A stretch of DNA of 64,000 nt from Salinicola peritrichatus (GCF_003206715.1 NZ_PZJU01000029.1:45448-109447), one strand, 5' to 3'. Counted from the first letter of the stretch, positions 8,752 through 18,330 are shown. Numbers and translations: made by a program. Notes: generated by a model from the sequence alone, not told the origin.

Positions 8752-10200
8752 ATGTCACTACCCGTTCCAACCCAAGCCACGGTCTATGACGCTGCCGTCG
8801 TCGGTATCGATGCGACCGAGATGAGGCGTTATGCAGTGCGTTCGCCGGCGAGCGGCGAAATCATCGCCGAGGTCGCCGATTGCACGGTCGAACATGCCGA
8901 ACTGGCGGCGGAGAATGCCCAGCGCGGTTTCGAGTCCTGGCGCCGGACCACGGCGTTCGAGCGCGCGGCGCTGCTCAAGGCGTGGCACCGGGCGATGCTG
9001 GAAGCCAAGGAGACTCTGGCGCTGACCATGGCCCGCGAGATGGGCAAGCCGATCCGCGAGGCGCGTGGCGAGGTCGACTACGCCGCCGGGTTCCTGGAGT
9101 GGTTCGCCGAGCAGGCCAAGCGCGTCGACGGCGACATCCTGCCGAGCCAGCATCCGGACAAGCGCTTGAGCGTGTTGCGCCAGCCGGTAGGGCCGGTATT
9201 CGCGATCACGCCGTGGAACTTCCCGGCGGCGATGATCACCCGCAAGGTGGCGCCCGGTTTGGCCGCGGGCTGTTCGGTAATCGTCAAGCCGGCGGAACAG
9301 ACCCCGATCACCGCGCTGATGCTGGCCGAGTTGTGGCGCGAGGTGGGCGGGCCCGCCGAAGTGTTCCAGGTGATTACCGCCGAACGCCCGGCGGAAATCA
9401 GCGACACCCTGATGGCGGATGCGCGCATTCGCAAGCTGACCTTCACCGGCAGCACGCCGGTGGGCAAGCATCTCTACGCCAAGTCGGCGGCGACGATGAA
9501 GCGCATGTCGCTGGAGCTCGGCGGCCATGCACCGTTCGTGATCTTCGACGATGCCGACATCGATGCCGCCGTGGCCGAGGTGATGGCGAGCAAGTTTCGC
9601 AATGGCGGCCAGACCTGCGTCTGCGCCAATCGCATCTACGTTCAGCGCGGTATCTTCGACGCCTTCGCCGAGCGCTTGGCGGCAGCGGTCGACGAACTCC
9701 GAGTGGGGCAGCCGGAGGACGAAGCGACGCAGATCGGCCCGCTGGTCAGCCAGGCCGGTCGCGACAAGGCGCAGTCTCACATCGACGATGCGCTGGAGAA
9801 AGGCGCCCGGCGTTTGACCGTGGCGCGTGCCGTGGACGGTTTGTTCGTCGCGCCCACGGTGCTGGCGGATGTGACCAGCGACATGCGCATCATGCGGGAA
9901 GAGACTTTCGGCCCGGTGGCGCCGCTGATCGCCTTCGACAGCGAAGCCGAGGCGATCGCCAACGCCAATGCGACGCCGTTCGGGCTGGCGGCCTACCTGT
10001 GGACGCGCAACCTGGGCCGCGCGGCGCGGGTTTCCGAGGCGCTCGACTATGGCATCGTCGGCGTCAACGACGGCGCGCCCTCGGTGCCGCAGGCGCCGTT
10101 CGGAGGCATCAAGGATAGCGGCCTCGGCCGCGAGGGCGGGCGCTACGGCATCGACGAATATCTCGATCTCAAGTTCGTCTCGACCCGCCTGGACGGCTGA
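8752..10200 (+). CDS. NAD(P)-dependent succinate-semialdehyde dehydrogenase family protein
   Basis: Aldehyde dehydrogenase of 482 aa. Visible hallmarks: the cofactor loop ITPWNFPAAMITRK, FTGSTPVGK, the general-base Glu in SLELGGHAP and the nucleophilic Cys in GGQTCVCANR; the C-terminus has APFGGIKDSGLGREGG. By sequence it belongs with GabD-type succinate-semialdehyde dehydrogenases, so the usual product would be succinate from a C4 semialdehyde, but the substrate is inferred. Its stop overlaps the start of the PucR regulator by 1 nt, which suggests a self-contained operon with the regulator and a HAD hydrolase. No GABA transaminase is nearby. Confidence 0.85.
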   Translation: MSLPVPTQATVYDAAVVGIDATEMRRYAVRSPASGEIIAEVADCTVEHAELAAENAQRGFESWRRTTAFERAALLKAWHRAMLEAKETLALTMAREMGKPIREARGEVDYAAGFLEWFAEQAKRVDGDILPSQHPDKRLSVLRQPVGPVFAITPWNFPAAMITRKVAPGLAAGCSVIVKPAEQTPITALMLAELWREVGGPAEVFQVITAERPAEISDTLMADARIRKLTFTGSTPVGKHLYAKSAATMKRMSLELGGHAPFVIFDDADIDAAVAEVMASKFRNGGQTCVCANRIYVQRGIFDAFAERLAAAVDELRVGQPEDEATQIGPLVSQAGRDKAQSHIDDALEKGARRLTVARAVDGLFVAPTVLADVTSDMRIMREETFGPVAPLIAFDSEAEAIANANATPFGLAAYLWTRNLGRAARVSEALDYGIVGVNDGAPSVPQAPFGGIKDSGLGREGGRYGIDEYLDLKFVSTRLDG

Positions 10201-11810
10201 TGACGAATCGGGGCGATTCGAACGCCGGCGGCTCGCCGGCCGAGCTCGATCTGGCCACGGCGCTGCGCGAGACCAAGCTGCGCCACGCCAGGGTCGTGGC
10301 CGGCGAGCGTTCGCTGGATCGGCCGCTGCGCTGGGTGCACATGGTCGATCACCCCGACATCATTGCGTGGGTCCAGCCGGGTCAGCTTCTGCTGACCACC
10401 GGCTATCATTGGCCCGACGAGCCCGCTGCCGAGCGCGCACTGATCGAAGCGCTGGCCGCCAAGGGGCTGGCCGGCGTGGCGTTGGCCGTGCCGCGATTCT
10501 TGACCGCCTTTCCCGAAACCAGCCGCCAGGTGGCGGAATCTCTCGACTTTCCCCTGCTGGAGATTCCCTGGGACGTTCCCTTCAGTCAGATCACCGAGGA
10601 GGTGCATGCCTGGCTGATCGCGCGCCAGGGGCAGTTGATCGCGCGGGCCGAGCGCATCCATCGCGACCTGACCCGATCGGCACTCACCGCGCGCAGCCTG
10701 GGCGACATCGCCTCGGCACTGAGCCTGCTGCTGGAGCGCGACGTGCTGTTCACCGGCCTGGATGGAGAGTGGCTCGGCGGCAGCGGCGAGCGTGAGGCCT
10801 TGCGTCTGCCGACGCCGCCGATGCTGATGGCGGTTGCCCGGCTCGAAGCCGTTTCCGCGTTGTCGCTGGCAGGCGATGACGACACCTCGCCGTGCCGCCT
10901 GCTGGCCTGTCCGGTGCGCATCCAGGAAGCGTTGGTCGCCACCTTGTGGATCGATGAGACCGAATCCCGCGTCAGCGAACTCGAGCAGCGCGCCGCCGAG
11001 CAGGCGGCGCTGATCTCGGCCCTGCACCTGTCGCACCAGCGTGCCTTGCAGGCGCAGGAAACCCGGCTCGGTTACGCCTTCGTCGACTCGCTGCTGGAAG
11101 GGCGTTTCGAGGCCACGCCGGCGGCGCTGGAGCGGGCCGCCCTGCAAGGGTGGGATCCGCAGGCGGATTACCATGTCTGCGCCATCCTGCTCGACGAGCC
11201 GGTGCCGCTGAGCCGCGACGGCCTGCTGCGACGCGAACGCTGGGAGCGACGGCTCGGCCGCTACCTGCGGGATCAGGATCATCCGTTGCTGGTCTCGGTG
11301 TCGCTCAATCAGCTGCTGTTCCTGCTGCGCGCCGAAATGTCGGCGACGGCGTTGTGGCAACGGCTGGGTGACGGCGGGGCTGCCATGGCGGTGAGCCGCC
11401 TGGTGCAGGGGGCCGAGGCCATCGGCCGAGGTGCCGATGACGTGGCGCGCCTGCTGCCCTCGCTCGAGGCCGGCGAACTGCGCGACTTCGAAGCGCTGCT
11501 GTTCAGCCGCGTACTCGAAGGCGATGCCGAGGCGCGGCGGCTGTTTCTCGAGCGGCTGTCGGATGGTCTGGGCTCGGGCGCTCGCCGCCGGACCTGGCTG
11601 GAAACCCTGGCGGCGCTGACCGGGCACGGCTTCCAGCTGGCGCAGACCGCCCGCGCCTTGAACATTCACATCAGCACGTTGCGCTATCGCCTGGAACGGC
11701 TGTCGGAGGCGCTGGGCATGGACCTGGACGAGCCCGAAAGCCGGCTGCAACTGCAGGTGGCGATGCGCTTGATGCCACGACAAGACAACCCGATCGGCGA
11801 CGGTCGGTAA
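10200..11810 (+). CDS. PucR-family transcriptional regulator
   Basis: 536-aa regulator. The N-terminal part (about residues 15-135, including [11 protein letters not shown] and [11 protein letters not shown]) matches the PucR N-terminal ligand-sensing domain. The C-terminus (about 470-525: [19 protein letters not shown] then [10 protein letters not shown]) is the PucR-type helix-turn-helix. The family includes purine-catabolism and amine/GABA regulators. The gene overlaps the dehydrogenase stop by 1 nt, so it probably controls its own operon in response to the dehydrogenase pathway substrate; that is inference. Confidence 0.88.
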   Translation: MTNRGDSNAGGSPAELDLATALRETKLRHARVVAGERSLDRPLRWVHMVDHPDIIAWVQPGQLLLTTGYHWPDEPAAERALIEALAAKGLAGVALAVPRFLTAFPETSRQVAESLDFPLLEIPWDVPFSQITEEVHAWLIARQGQLIARAERIHRDLTRSALTARSLGDIASALSLLLERDVLFTGLDGEWLGGSGEREALRLPTPPMLMAVARLEAVSALSLAGDDDTSPCRLLACPVRIQEALVATLWIDETESRVSELEQRAAEQAALISALHLSHQRALQAQETRLGYAFVDSLLEGRFEATPAALERAALQGWDPQADYHVCAILLDEPVPLSRDGLLRRERWERRLGRYLRDQDHPLLVSVSLNQLLFLLRAEMSATALWQRLGDGGAAMAVSRLVQGAEAIGRGADDVARLLPSLEAGELRDFEALLFSRVLEGDAEARRLFLERLSDGLGSGARRRTWLETLAALTGHGFQLAQTARALNIHISTLRYRLERLSEALGMDLDEPESRLQLQVAMRLMPRQDNPIGDGR

Positions 11811-11827
11811 TGCCAAGGAGAAACTTC

Positions 11828-12547
11828 ATGCAATTGACCGACTTCACCACTCTGACCTTCGATGTCTACGGCACCCTGATCGACTGGGAGAGCGGCATGG
11901 TGGCCGGGCTGCAGCCGCTGTTGCAGCGTACCGGGCTGAGCCTTACCCGGGACCAGATCCTCGAAGCCCATGCCCGCCATGAATCGACCCAACAGCGCTA
12001 CACCCCGCACCTGCAATATCGCTGGCTGTTGGCGATCGTCTACAAGCGTCTTGCCGAGGAGTGGGGCGTCAGCGCCAGCCACGACGAGTGCCAGGCCTAC
12101 GGCGATTTCGTCAAGCAGTGGCCGGCGTTTCCGGATACTGCCGAGGCGCTCGCCTATCTCAAGCAGCACTACAAGCTGGTGGTACTCTCCAACGTCGACA
12201 ACGAAAGCTTCGCCTACAGCCAGCGCAAGCTCGGCGTGGAATTCGACGCGGTCTACACCGCCGAGGATGTGGGCTCCTACAAGCCGGCGCCGTGCAACTT
12301 CGACTACATGCTGGAGAAGCTCGGCGAACGCGGCATCGACAAGCCGCAGATCCTGCACACGGCCGAGAGCCTGTTCCACGATCATCAGCCGGCCAACCGC
12401 TTCGGCCTCGCCAACTGCTGGATCTACCGCCGCCACGACAAGGAAGGCTTCGGCGCCACCATGAATCCCGGCGACATGCCCACGGTCGACTTCCGCTTCA
12501 ACAGCATGGCCGAACTGGCCGAGGCGCATCGGGCATTGACGAGTTAA
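11828..12547 (+). CDS. Haloacid dehalogenase type II-like HAD hydrolase
   Basis: HAD-superfamily hydrolase of 239 aa. Motif I is FDVYGTLID, with the nucleophilic Asp near residue 12; motif II is the VVLSNVDN serine region; motif III is the lysine in GSYKPAP; the C-terminal acidic motif is replaced by the [10 protein letters not shown] segment typical of this branch. The ATG at 11828 is chosen because AAGGAG lies 7 nt upstream; an ATG at 11810 has no ribosome site. Third gene of the dehydrogenase-PucR operon. Genuine dehalogenase activity is not implied; many relatives act on phosphorylated metabolites. Confidence 0.85.
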   Translation: MQLTDFTTLTFDVYGTLIDWESGMVAGLQPLLQRTGLSLTRDQILEAHARHESTQQRYTPHLQYRWLLAIVYKRLAEEWGVSASHDECQAYGDFVKQWPAFPDTAEALAYLKQHYKLVVLSNVDNESFAYSQRKLGVEFDAVYTAEDVGSYKPAPCNFDYMLEKLGERGIDKPQILHTAESLFHDHQPANRFGLANCWIYRRHDKEGFGATMNPGDMPTVDFRFNSMAELAEAHRALTS

Positions 12548-12551
12548 GCCA

Positions 12552-13157
12552 TCATCGGCTAGCAGCTGGGTGCCCGACGCAGAACAGCGCGATGGATTGG
12601 AATGGCGTGGGGAGTCGGAGAGCGGCTTGCATGAGGTCATCGTCGTAGCCCATGACCACGACGCCACCGAGCTCTTGCTCGATGGCCGACAGATAGAGGT
12701 TCTGTATCGCGGCGCCGGCTTCGAAGTCGATGTAGCGTACGCCGCGTAAACCATCCGGCTGCTGATCGGCGAAGTGATCGATGGCGATTTGACGGTCGGC
12801 AGCGACGACGATCACGGCGGGGGAGTCTTCCAGCCAGATATCGTCTGCCAGAGATGCCGGCAACAGCGCGCCCGGATGAATGCCGTGCAAGCGCTGCCAG
12901 ATCTCTTTGTGGATGGTCTCCGTTTCATACAAACCGGGTTCGAGCCCTTCGACCCGTCGGGCGATGACGAACGTTTTCAAGGGAAATAACGCGTGCGCCG
13001 ACGGAGCGGTGCGCTTGCCGTCGCAAGACGTGCACCCTTGAGCCGCGAACAGCAGGCGTTCGAGGGCATCGATGGAGAGCGGGCGATCATCGAACCGTCG
13101 GCAACTCCGGCGTTGTCTCAGTAGTCGTTCTAGTTCGCTGATTTTGTCTCGGCTCAT
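12552..13157 (-). CDS. Nitroreductase/SagB-type dehydrogenase family protein
   Basis: 201-aa flavin-dependent oxidoreductase of the nitroreductase fold. The N-terminal RRSCRRFDDRPL is the usual FMN-phosphate-binding arginine stretch, and LERLLFAAQG plus the later FEAGAAIQNLYLSAIEQELGG match the family core. The GLYETETI segment resembles SagB-type members. The substrate cannot be told from sequence. AAGGAG precedes the ATG. It converges with the HAD gene (4 nt apart) and is divergent from the LysE exporter. Confidence 0.8.
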   Translation of the reverse strand: MSRDKISELERLLRQRRSCRRFDDRPLSIDALERLLFAAQGCTSCDGKRTAPSAHALFPLKTFVIARRVEGLEPGLYETETIHKEIWQRLHGIHPGALLPASLADDIWLEDSPAVIVVAADRQIAIDHFADQQPDGLRGVRYIDFEAGAAIQNLYLSAIEQELGGVVVMGYDDDLMQAALRLPTPFQSIALFCVGHPAASR

Positions 13158-13170
13158 GGCGACTCCTTAT

Positions 13171-13200
13171 AGTATTTGCTTGCTAAGTGGCGGAAATACT
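13171..13200. promoter_or_regulatory. Inverted repeat between divergent nitroreductase and LysE genes
   Basis: AGTATTT (13171-13177) and AAATACT (13194-13200) are perfect inverted arms 16 bp apart in the 97-bp divergent spacer. The left arm is just upstream of the nitroreductase ribosome site. It could be an operator; no regulator is encoded next to it. Confidence 0.35.
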
Positions 13201-13254
13201 CGATCATTGCTTGATACCGTCTCCATCGTTTCGACCAGCATTGCAGGAATCCCC

Positions 13255-13890
13255 ATGGAAATGCTACACGGCCTGATCGTCATCACTTTCGTGCATCTAC
13301 TGGCGGCGGCTTCGCCGGGGCCGGATTTCGTGCTGGTCACCCAGCAGACGCTGAATCACGGCAAGCGTGTCGGGTTGCTGTGCAGCCTCGGCATCGCCCT
13401 GGGCCTGTCGATCCACATCGTCTATTCCGCCTTCGGGCTGGCGGCGGTGATCGCCAACTCCGCCGAGGCGCTGTGGGCGATCAAGCTGCTCGGCGGTGCC
13501 TATCTGCTCTACCTGGGCATCAAGGGGCTGCGCTCGCGTCCGACGTTGCCGGCCGCGGCCGAGCCTGAGTTGAGAGCTTCCCGGCCGGCGCGCTCGGCAC
13601 TGCGCACCGTCGGCATGGGTTTTCTGTGCAACGCGCTCAATCCCAAGGCGCCGATCTACTTCGTCTCGCTGTTCACCATCGTGCTGTCGCCGTCGATGCC
13701 GCTCTATCAGATCGCCATCTACGGCGCCTGGATCATGCTGATCCAGCTCGGTTGGTTCTCGTCGGTGGCGCTGTTGCTCTCGACGCCGCCAATCCATCGC
13801 GCGTTCAAGCGCTTCAGCCACTGGATCGATCGGGTACTTGGCGCGGCGATGGTGGTGCTGGGGATCAAGGTACTGACGACGCGGGTATGA
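13255..13890 (+). CDS. LysE/RhtB-family amino-acid exporter
   Basis: Inner-membrane exporter of 211 aa with about six hydrophobic helices. The family signature near the N-terminus is present (AAASPGPDFVLVTQQTL, residues ~18-34), followed by the GIALGLSIH helix and the NALNPKAPIYFVSLF segment. The start at 13255 follows AGGA by 8 nt; the longer open frame from 13072 has no ribosome site and runs over the neighbouring gene. Substrate, probably an amino acid or derivative, is not predictable. Likely transcribed alone or with the downstream deaminase, 73 nt away. Confidence 0.88.
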   Translation: MEMLHGLIVITFVHLLAAASPGPDFVLVTQQTLNHGKRVGLLCSLGIALGLSIHIVYSAFGLAAVIANSAEALWAIKLLGGAYLLYLGIKGLRSRPTLPAAAEPELRASRPARSALRTVGMGFLCNALNPKAPIYFVSLFTIVLSPSMPLYQIAIYGAWIMLIQLGWFSSVALLLSTPPIHRAFKRFSHWIDRVLGAAMVVLGIKVLTTRV

Positions 13891-13963
13891 GTCTGACGCT
13901 TTCCACCAATGGCCATTTTCGGCATCCTGAAGCGCATCCATCCCTGATTGGCAAGGAGCGCCC

Positions 13964-14956
13964 GTGAAGACTTGGTTGCGTGAGTTACCCAAGGTCGAGC
14001 TGCATCTGCATATCGAGGGCTCGCTGGAGCCGGAACTGATGTTCTCGCTGGCGGCGCGCAACGGTGTCGACCTGCCTTATGCCTCGGTGGACGAGGTACG
14101 GGCCGCCTACGATTTCAGCGACCTGCAGTCGTTTCTCGCTCTCTATTATCAAGGCATGCGGGTGTTGCGTACCGAGCAGGATTTCCATGACCTGGCGATG
14201 GCCTACTTGGGCCGTGCCCACGAAGACGGTGTGGTGCATGTCGAACTGTCGTTCGACCCGCAAGCGCACTTGAGCCGTGGCGTCGAGCTGGCGGTACCGT
14301 TCGAGGGGCTGCGCCGGGCCATGCGCCAGGCCGAGCGCGAGTGGGGCATGACCACGGCGCTGATCATGAGCTTCCTGCGCGACCGTGAGGCCCTTGAGGC
14401 GATGGATGTTCTCGAGCGTGCCGCGCCCTGGTACGAGGTGATCGATGCGGTGGGGCTCGATAGCGCCGAAGTGGGCAATCCGCCGGCCAAGTTCGCCGCG
14501 GTGTTCGAGCGTGCCAGGGAACTCGGCATCGCGCGCGTGGCCCACGCGGGCGAGGAGGGGCCGGCGGCCTATATCAGCGAGGCGCTGGACGTGCTCGATA
14601 TCCGCCGAATCGATCATGGCGTTGCCTGCCTGCAGGATCCGCAATTGGTGGCGCGGCTGCGCGAGACGCAGATTCCGCTGACGGTCTGTCCGCTTTCCAA
14701 CATGCGGCTGAAAGTGGTGGATCGGATGGCCGACCATCCGTTGCCGGCGATCATCGATCAGGGCGTCAAGGTGACGCTCAACTCCGATGATCCGGCCTAC
14801 TTCGGTGGCGGTGTGCTGGATAACTACCTGGCATGCCTGGATGCCTTTGGCTGGGATCGCGAGATGTTCAAGCGGCTGGCGGGTAATGCGATCGATGTCG
14901 CGTTCATGCCGGAATCGCGTCGCAGCGAGCTGCTCGAGCGCTTGTCACGCTGTTGA
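13964..14956 (+). CDS. Adenine deaminase (adenosine-deaminase-like, type 2)
   Basis: Zinc hydrolase of 330 aa; predicted reaction adenine + water to hypoxanthine + ammonia. Metal ligands His14/His16 in ELHLHIEGS, the catalytic RVAHAGEEG His-Glu, RIDHGV and the Asp in NSDDPAYFGG are visible. The segments GLDSAEVGNPP and PLSNMRLKV follow the type-2 adenine deaminases (for example the Pseudomonas enzyme) rather than true adenosine deaminases, which have GFDLAGDE. The start is GTG with AAGGAG 5 nt upstream. It complements the deo regulon: bases released by DeoD could be routed to hypoxanthine. Confidence 0.85.
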   Translation: MKTWLRELPKVELHLHIEGSLEPELMFSLAARNGVDLPYASVDEVRAAYDFSDLQSFLALYYQGMRVLRTEQDFHDLAMAYLGRAHEDGVVHVELSFDPQAHLSRGVELAVPFEGLRRAMRQAEREWGMTTALIMSFLRDREALEAMDVLERAAPWYEVIDAVGLDSAEVGNPPAKFAAVFERARELGIARVAHAGEEGPAAYISEALDVLDIRRIDHGVACLQDPQLVARLRETQIPLTVCPLSNMRLKVVDRMADHPLPAIIDQGVKVTLNSDDPAYFGGGVLDNYLACLDAFGWDREMFKRLAGNAIDVAFMPESRRSELLERLSRC

Positions 14957-15003
14957 CCCTTGCCAGGACGGCGAAGCGAAGCCTTAAGGCGACGAAGTGG
15001 CGA

Positions 15004-15035
15004 GGCCCGCTCCGGATAGTCGGAGCGGGCCTTTT
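15004..15035. terminator. Bidirectional terminator, convergent genes
   Basis: Perfect 11-bp stem GGCCCGCTCCG/CGGAGCGGGCC (15004-15014, 15021-15031) with a 6-nt loop, followed on the plus strand by TTTT. It lies between the convergent adenine deaminase and aminotransferase genes. Confidence 0.9.
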
Positions 15036-15044
15036 ACTGTGCGG

Positions 15045-16283
15045 TCAGACGGTCGCGCTTTCGGTGCTGGGCTGCAACGCGGTCAAAAATGGCACCAGGC
15101 GGGCGAGCGCTTCCCTGGCAAGCTCGGGATCGATGGCGAAGCAGATGCGCAGGTAGTCCTCGCCTTCGGGGCCGAAGGCACTGCCGGGCGCCACGCCGAC
15201 CTTGGCTTCCCGCAGAATGCGCTTGGCCATGTCCAGGCTGGAGCCGCTGAGTCCGTGTACCTTGAAGAACAGATAGAAAGTGCCTTGGGGAGAGAACACG
15301 GTGACGTTGTCCAACGCCGTCAGCCCATCGACCAGAATGTCCCGCGAGGCGTGGCAGCGGGCGACCTGGTGCGCGATGAAGTCGTCACCGCTCTCCAGCG
15401 CCGTGATGCAGGCGCGCTGGATGAAGGGCGCCACGCCGGTGGTGTTGTACTGGCACAGCCGGGCGAACAATTGATCCAGGCCCTGCGGGAAGACCACCCA
15501 GCCGGCGCGCCAGCCGGTCATGCACCAGTTCTTGGAAAAGGTGTTGGTCACCAGCAGCCGGTCATCTGGCCCGCAGATCTGCAAAAACGAAGGCGCCGGC
15601 CTCTGGCCGTCGTCGTAGATCCCGTCATTGTAAACAAAGTGGTTGTAGACCTCGTCCGCGACGATCCACAGCCCCTTTTCGCGGCAGAAGTCGCGGAGTC
15701 TGCGCATGTCTTCCAGCGGCATGCGCCAGCCGGTGGGGTTGGATGGCGAATTGACGAAGATGGCGCGAGTACGCTCGGTGACCGCGGCGAACACCTTTTC
15801 CAGATCGAGCGCGATATTGCCATCGGCATGGAAGTCGAACGCCACCGGCACGTTGACGCCGCCGACGATCTCGATCATCTGCCTGGCGTTGGGCCAGGCC
15901 GGCGTCGGCATGATCACCTCGCTGCCTTCGTCGAGAATCGCCTGCATCGCCATGGTGACGGCGTTCATGCCGCCGATCGTGACGCAGAAGCGGTCGGCAG
16001 CGACGTCGACCTGCCAGTGACGTCGATGGTAGTCGGAGAGCGCCTGGCGAAGCTCGGGCATTCCCTGGGAGTAGCTGTAGCGGGTATCGTCCTGGCCGAG
16101 CGCGTCGATCGCCGCCTGCTTGATCGCGTCCGGCGTCGGCAAATCGCCTTCACCAATCCACAGCCGGACGACCGAGGCGTCATGACGGGCGAGATCGGCG
16201 ACGGCGACGATCTGGTTATCGGGCATTTCCTGGACACGGGATGAGCAAACTTGGCGCAGTGCTGCGGGGATGACGTCGGACAT
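15045..16283 (-). CDS. Pyridoxal-phosphate aminotransferase, class I/II
   Basis: Fold-type I aminotransferase, 412 aa. Lys251 in TNTFSKNWCMTGWRAGW is the Schiff-base lysine; Asn182 in SPSNPTGW, Asp210 and Tyr213 in IVADEVYNHF, and the distal carboxylate-binding Arg in YLRICFA are in place. The ATG at 16283 aligns with the usual family start; a reading from 16331 adds 16 residues without support. It stands alone on the minus strand. The amino donor/acceptor pair is not determined; the closest families are the aspartate/aromatic and alanine-type enzymes. Confidence 0.85.
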   Translation of the reverse strand: MSDVIPAALRQVCSSRVQEMPDNQIVAVADLARHDASVVRLWIGEGDLPTPDAIKQAAIDALGQDDTRYSYSQGMPELRQALSDYHRRHWQVDVAADRFCVTIGGMNAVTMAMQAILDEGSEVIMPTPAWPNARQMIEIVGGVNVPVAFDFHADGNIALDLEKVFAAVTERTRAIFVNSPSNPTGWRMPLEDMRRLRDFCREKGLWIVADEVYNHFVYNDGIYDDGQRPAPSFLQICGPDDRLLVTNTFSKNWCMTGWRAGWVVFPQGLDQLFARLCQYNTTGVAPFIQRACITALESGDDFIAHQVARCHASRDILVDGLTALDNVTVFSPQGTFYLFFKVHGLSGSSLDMAKRILREAKVGVAPGSAFGPEGEDYLRICFAIDPELAREALARLVPFLTALQPSTESATV

Positions 16284-16494
16284 GATCGACTCGCGCGGCT
16301 GAGTGAATGGCGGGGGGGACTCGAAGATCATATAACGCCTGTCATTGGCATGCTAACCGTTCCTTTGACACACTGATGACAAGACCCTGCCGGCGTCGTA
16401 TCGAATGGCGCGGGGCGCGTCGGCGGCTCGATCCCAGCGGAGCGGATACGACGTGTACAAGGTTTCCAAGATCATCGGGAGGTTGTTCAGAACC

Positions 16495-16809
16495 ATGTCT
16501 TCTTCGACATCCATCGAGCGTACGCCCGAGGCCCAGGCCGAAGTCGACCGGGCCGTGAGCCGGATGGCGCTCTACCACTTCATGAGCTGCCCGTTCTGTC
16601 AGCGCGTGCGCAGTCAGATCGAGCGCCTGGCGCTACCCATCGAGTTACGGGACATCCAGCGCGAACCCGAGTATCGCCGCGAACTGATCGCCGGTGGCGG
16701 CCGCGCCACGGTACCCTGCCTGCGCATCGAACATGACGATGGTCGGGTGGAGTGGATGTACGAGTCCGCGGATATCAATCGCTATCTGGAGCAGCGTTTC
16801 GGCGGATAA
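16495..16809 (+). CDS. Glutaredoxin-like protein
   Basis: 104-aa thioredoxin-fold protein. Cys32 and Cys35 form CPFC after MALYHFMS, the dithiol glutaredoxin active site; TVPCLRIE carries the cis-proline of the fold and YESADINRYLEQRF the glutathione-side helix. An N-terminal extension of about 22 residues precedes the fold. GGGAGG precedes the chosen ATG by 12 nt; a longer frame from 16405 is unsupported. Probably reduces protein or glutathione disulfides in the cytosol. Single-gene unit. Confidence 0.88.
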   Translation: MSSSTSIERTPEAQAEVDRAVSRMALYHFMSCPFCQRVRSQIERLALPIELRDIQREPEYRRELIAGGGRATVPCLRIEHDDGRVEWMYESADINRYLEQRFGG

Positions 16810-17004
16810 ATCGAATAACGCCGGGTGGCGGGTTTCCGTAGAATGGCCGCTGCTACCCGTGTCATCTTCGGGGACAAATCTTTACGTTTTTCAGGCTGAT
16901 GTCCCGCTGATTCCCGCTACCTTGATAGAGCGCTGTTGCTTTTGGGCAATTGACCATTGGGTCCAAGCGCGAAAAAGGAAGTTCACGTTAGCGAGGTCGT
17001 TTTT

Positions 17005-17193
17005 ATGACACGGAATTCGAAGGCCGATAAGTCGGAAGGTGCTGTTGACAAGGCTGCAGGCAAGGTCAAGGAAGCGGCTGGCAAGGCAACCAAGGATCGA
17101 GAACTGGAAGGCAAGGGCAAGGCGCAGCACTCCAAGGGCCATGCCAAGTCCGCAAAAGGCGAACTCAAGGACGCCGTCAAGCCGCGTCACTGA
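17005..17193 (+). CDS. CsbD-family stress protein
   Basis: Small, very hydrophilic Lys/Ala/Gly-rich protein of 62 aa. It has the CsbD pattern of repeated GKVKEAAGK and KGKAQHSKGHAKSAKGELKD segments, with no cysteine or aromatic core. Family members are induced in general stress and stationary phase; the molecular role is unknown. The ATG at 17005 follows GAGG; an upstream frame from 16957 lacks a ribosome site. It is monocistronic, with its own strong terminator, as expected of a gene made in bursts. The 195 bp upstream must contain its promoter. Confidence 0.88.
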   Translation: MTRNSKADKSEGAVDKAAGKVKEAAGKATKDRELEGKGKAQHSKGHAKSAKGELKDAVKPRH

Positions 17194-17224
17194 ATCGAAG
17201 GGGTCCTTACGCCAGGACCCATGC

Positions 17225-17262
17225 ACGAGGGCCCCGACGTTTGTCGGGGCCCTCGTCGTTTA
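17225..17262 (+). terminator. Strong Rho-independent terminator after csbD-like gene
   Basis: Perfect 14-bp stem (17225-17238 with 17243-17256, core GAGGGCCCCGAC/GTCGGGGCCCTC) with a GTTT loop, followed by CGTTT. The next gene converges, so it may serve both directions. Confidence 0.88.
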
Positions 17263-17361
17263 AGGCCATCGTTTGGAACCGGCATGCGAACCGAGACCGC
17301 CGCGCCATCAGCAGCCGACCAGCAGGTGTAACAGCAAAGATTTCGTTGATTGACGCTCCGG

Positions 17362-18330
17362 CTATTGCTTGCTTTCGCCTACGGTATCCGCGACATAGGC
17401 GTCTCGCTCGCCGATGGGCTCCTTGTCTCCGACCGTAGAGTCGTGCTTCGTCTGATGTTCCATTTCGCTATTGAGCTCTGCCCCCATCAGAACGATGAAC
17501 GCGGAAAGCCAGAACCACATCAGCAGGATCACCACGGCGCCCAGCGACCCGTAGGTCTCGTTGTAGCTGGCGAAATTGTGTACGTAGATCGAGAAGCCGA
17601 TCGACCCCGCGATCCACAACAGCACCGCGGTGACGGAGCCGACGCTGATCCACTGCCAGCGCGGTTTGTCCCGATCCGGGGCATAGCGATAGAGAATGGC
17701 GAGCGCCAGCATGACGATGATCATCAAAAGCGGCCAGCGCGCCAGATTGACGAGTGTGCCGATCAAACCGGGCAGTCCCAGCATGCTGACGATGGCGGGA
17801 ATCGCCGTAATGACGCCTAGGGTCACTATGGTCATGAGAATGGCACCGATCGTCAGCAGCAGCTTCAGCGCCGTTCTCTTGAGCATTCCCCGGTTTTCCT
17901 CTTCGTCGTAGACGATATTCAGGCCGGTCATGAAGCCGTCGATCCCCCGGGAAGCGCTATAGATGGCAAGCAGCAGCCCGCCTGCCGCGGCCAGACTCAT
18001 GCCGGCCCCGGCATCCTGGCTGGCCTGCTCCGCCTGCTGGCGAATGATATTGGCGGCTTCTTCGGGAAGCAGATGGCTGATACTGGAAATTTGCTCGGTG
18101 ATCTCGTGAGGATCGAACAGGATGGCCCAGAGAGAGATGGTCGCCACGATGGCCGGCACCGAGGCCAGCAGCCCGTAGAATGCAATGCCTGCCGCGACCA
18201 TCGAGACATTGTCGCGGTTCATTTCCTCCTTGCTGCGCTTGAGTATGTCCTTCCAGCCGGACCCGGGAATCTGCGAGGGTCGATCTGCCTGCCGCCCGCG
18301 TTGGGATGCTGCAGCCTTGTGCTTTGCCAT
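17362..18330 (-). CDS. YihY/virulence factor BrkB family membrane protein
   Basis: 322-aa inner-membrane protein with about six hydrophobic helices. The N-terminal half has the family pattern RDNVSMVAAGIAFYGLLASVPA (residues ~39-60), then YSASRGIDGFMTGLNIVYDEEENRG, and the C-terminal helices end in YGSLGAVVILLMWFW, followed by a charged tail. The family was once mislabelled RNase BN; its actual function is unclear. The start at 18330 has AGGGAAGAG upstream; longer in-frame readings come from the neighbouring symporter region. It lies 98 nt downstream of the symporter gene on the same strand. Confidence 0.9.
   Translation of the reverse strand: MAKHKAAASQRGRQADRPSQIPGSGWKDILKRSKEEMNRDNVSMVAAGIAFYGLLASVPAIVATISLWAILFDPHEITEQISSISHLLPEEAANIIRQQAEQASQDAGAGMSLAAAGGLLLAIYSASRGIDGFMTGLNIVYDEEENRGMLKRTALKLLLTIGAILMTIVTLGVITAIPAIVSMLGLPGLIGTLVNLARWPLLMIIVMLALAILYRYAPDRDKPRWQWISVGSVTAVLLWIAGSIGFSIYVHNFASYNETYGSLGAVVILLMWFWLSAFIVLMGAELNSEMEHQTKHDSTVGDKEPIGERDAYVADTVGESKQ

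Noticed and set aside
16957-17004. Longer CsbD N-terminus from ATG 16957
   Set aside because: The extra 16 residues are not CsbD-like and the internal ATG at 17005 has the ribosome site.
17362-18330. Ribonuclease BN
   Set aside because: The YihY family was formerly mislabelled this way; it is an integral membrane protein without nuclease motifs.
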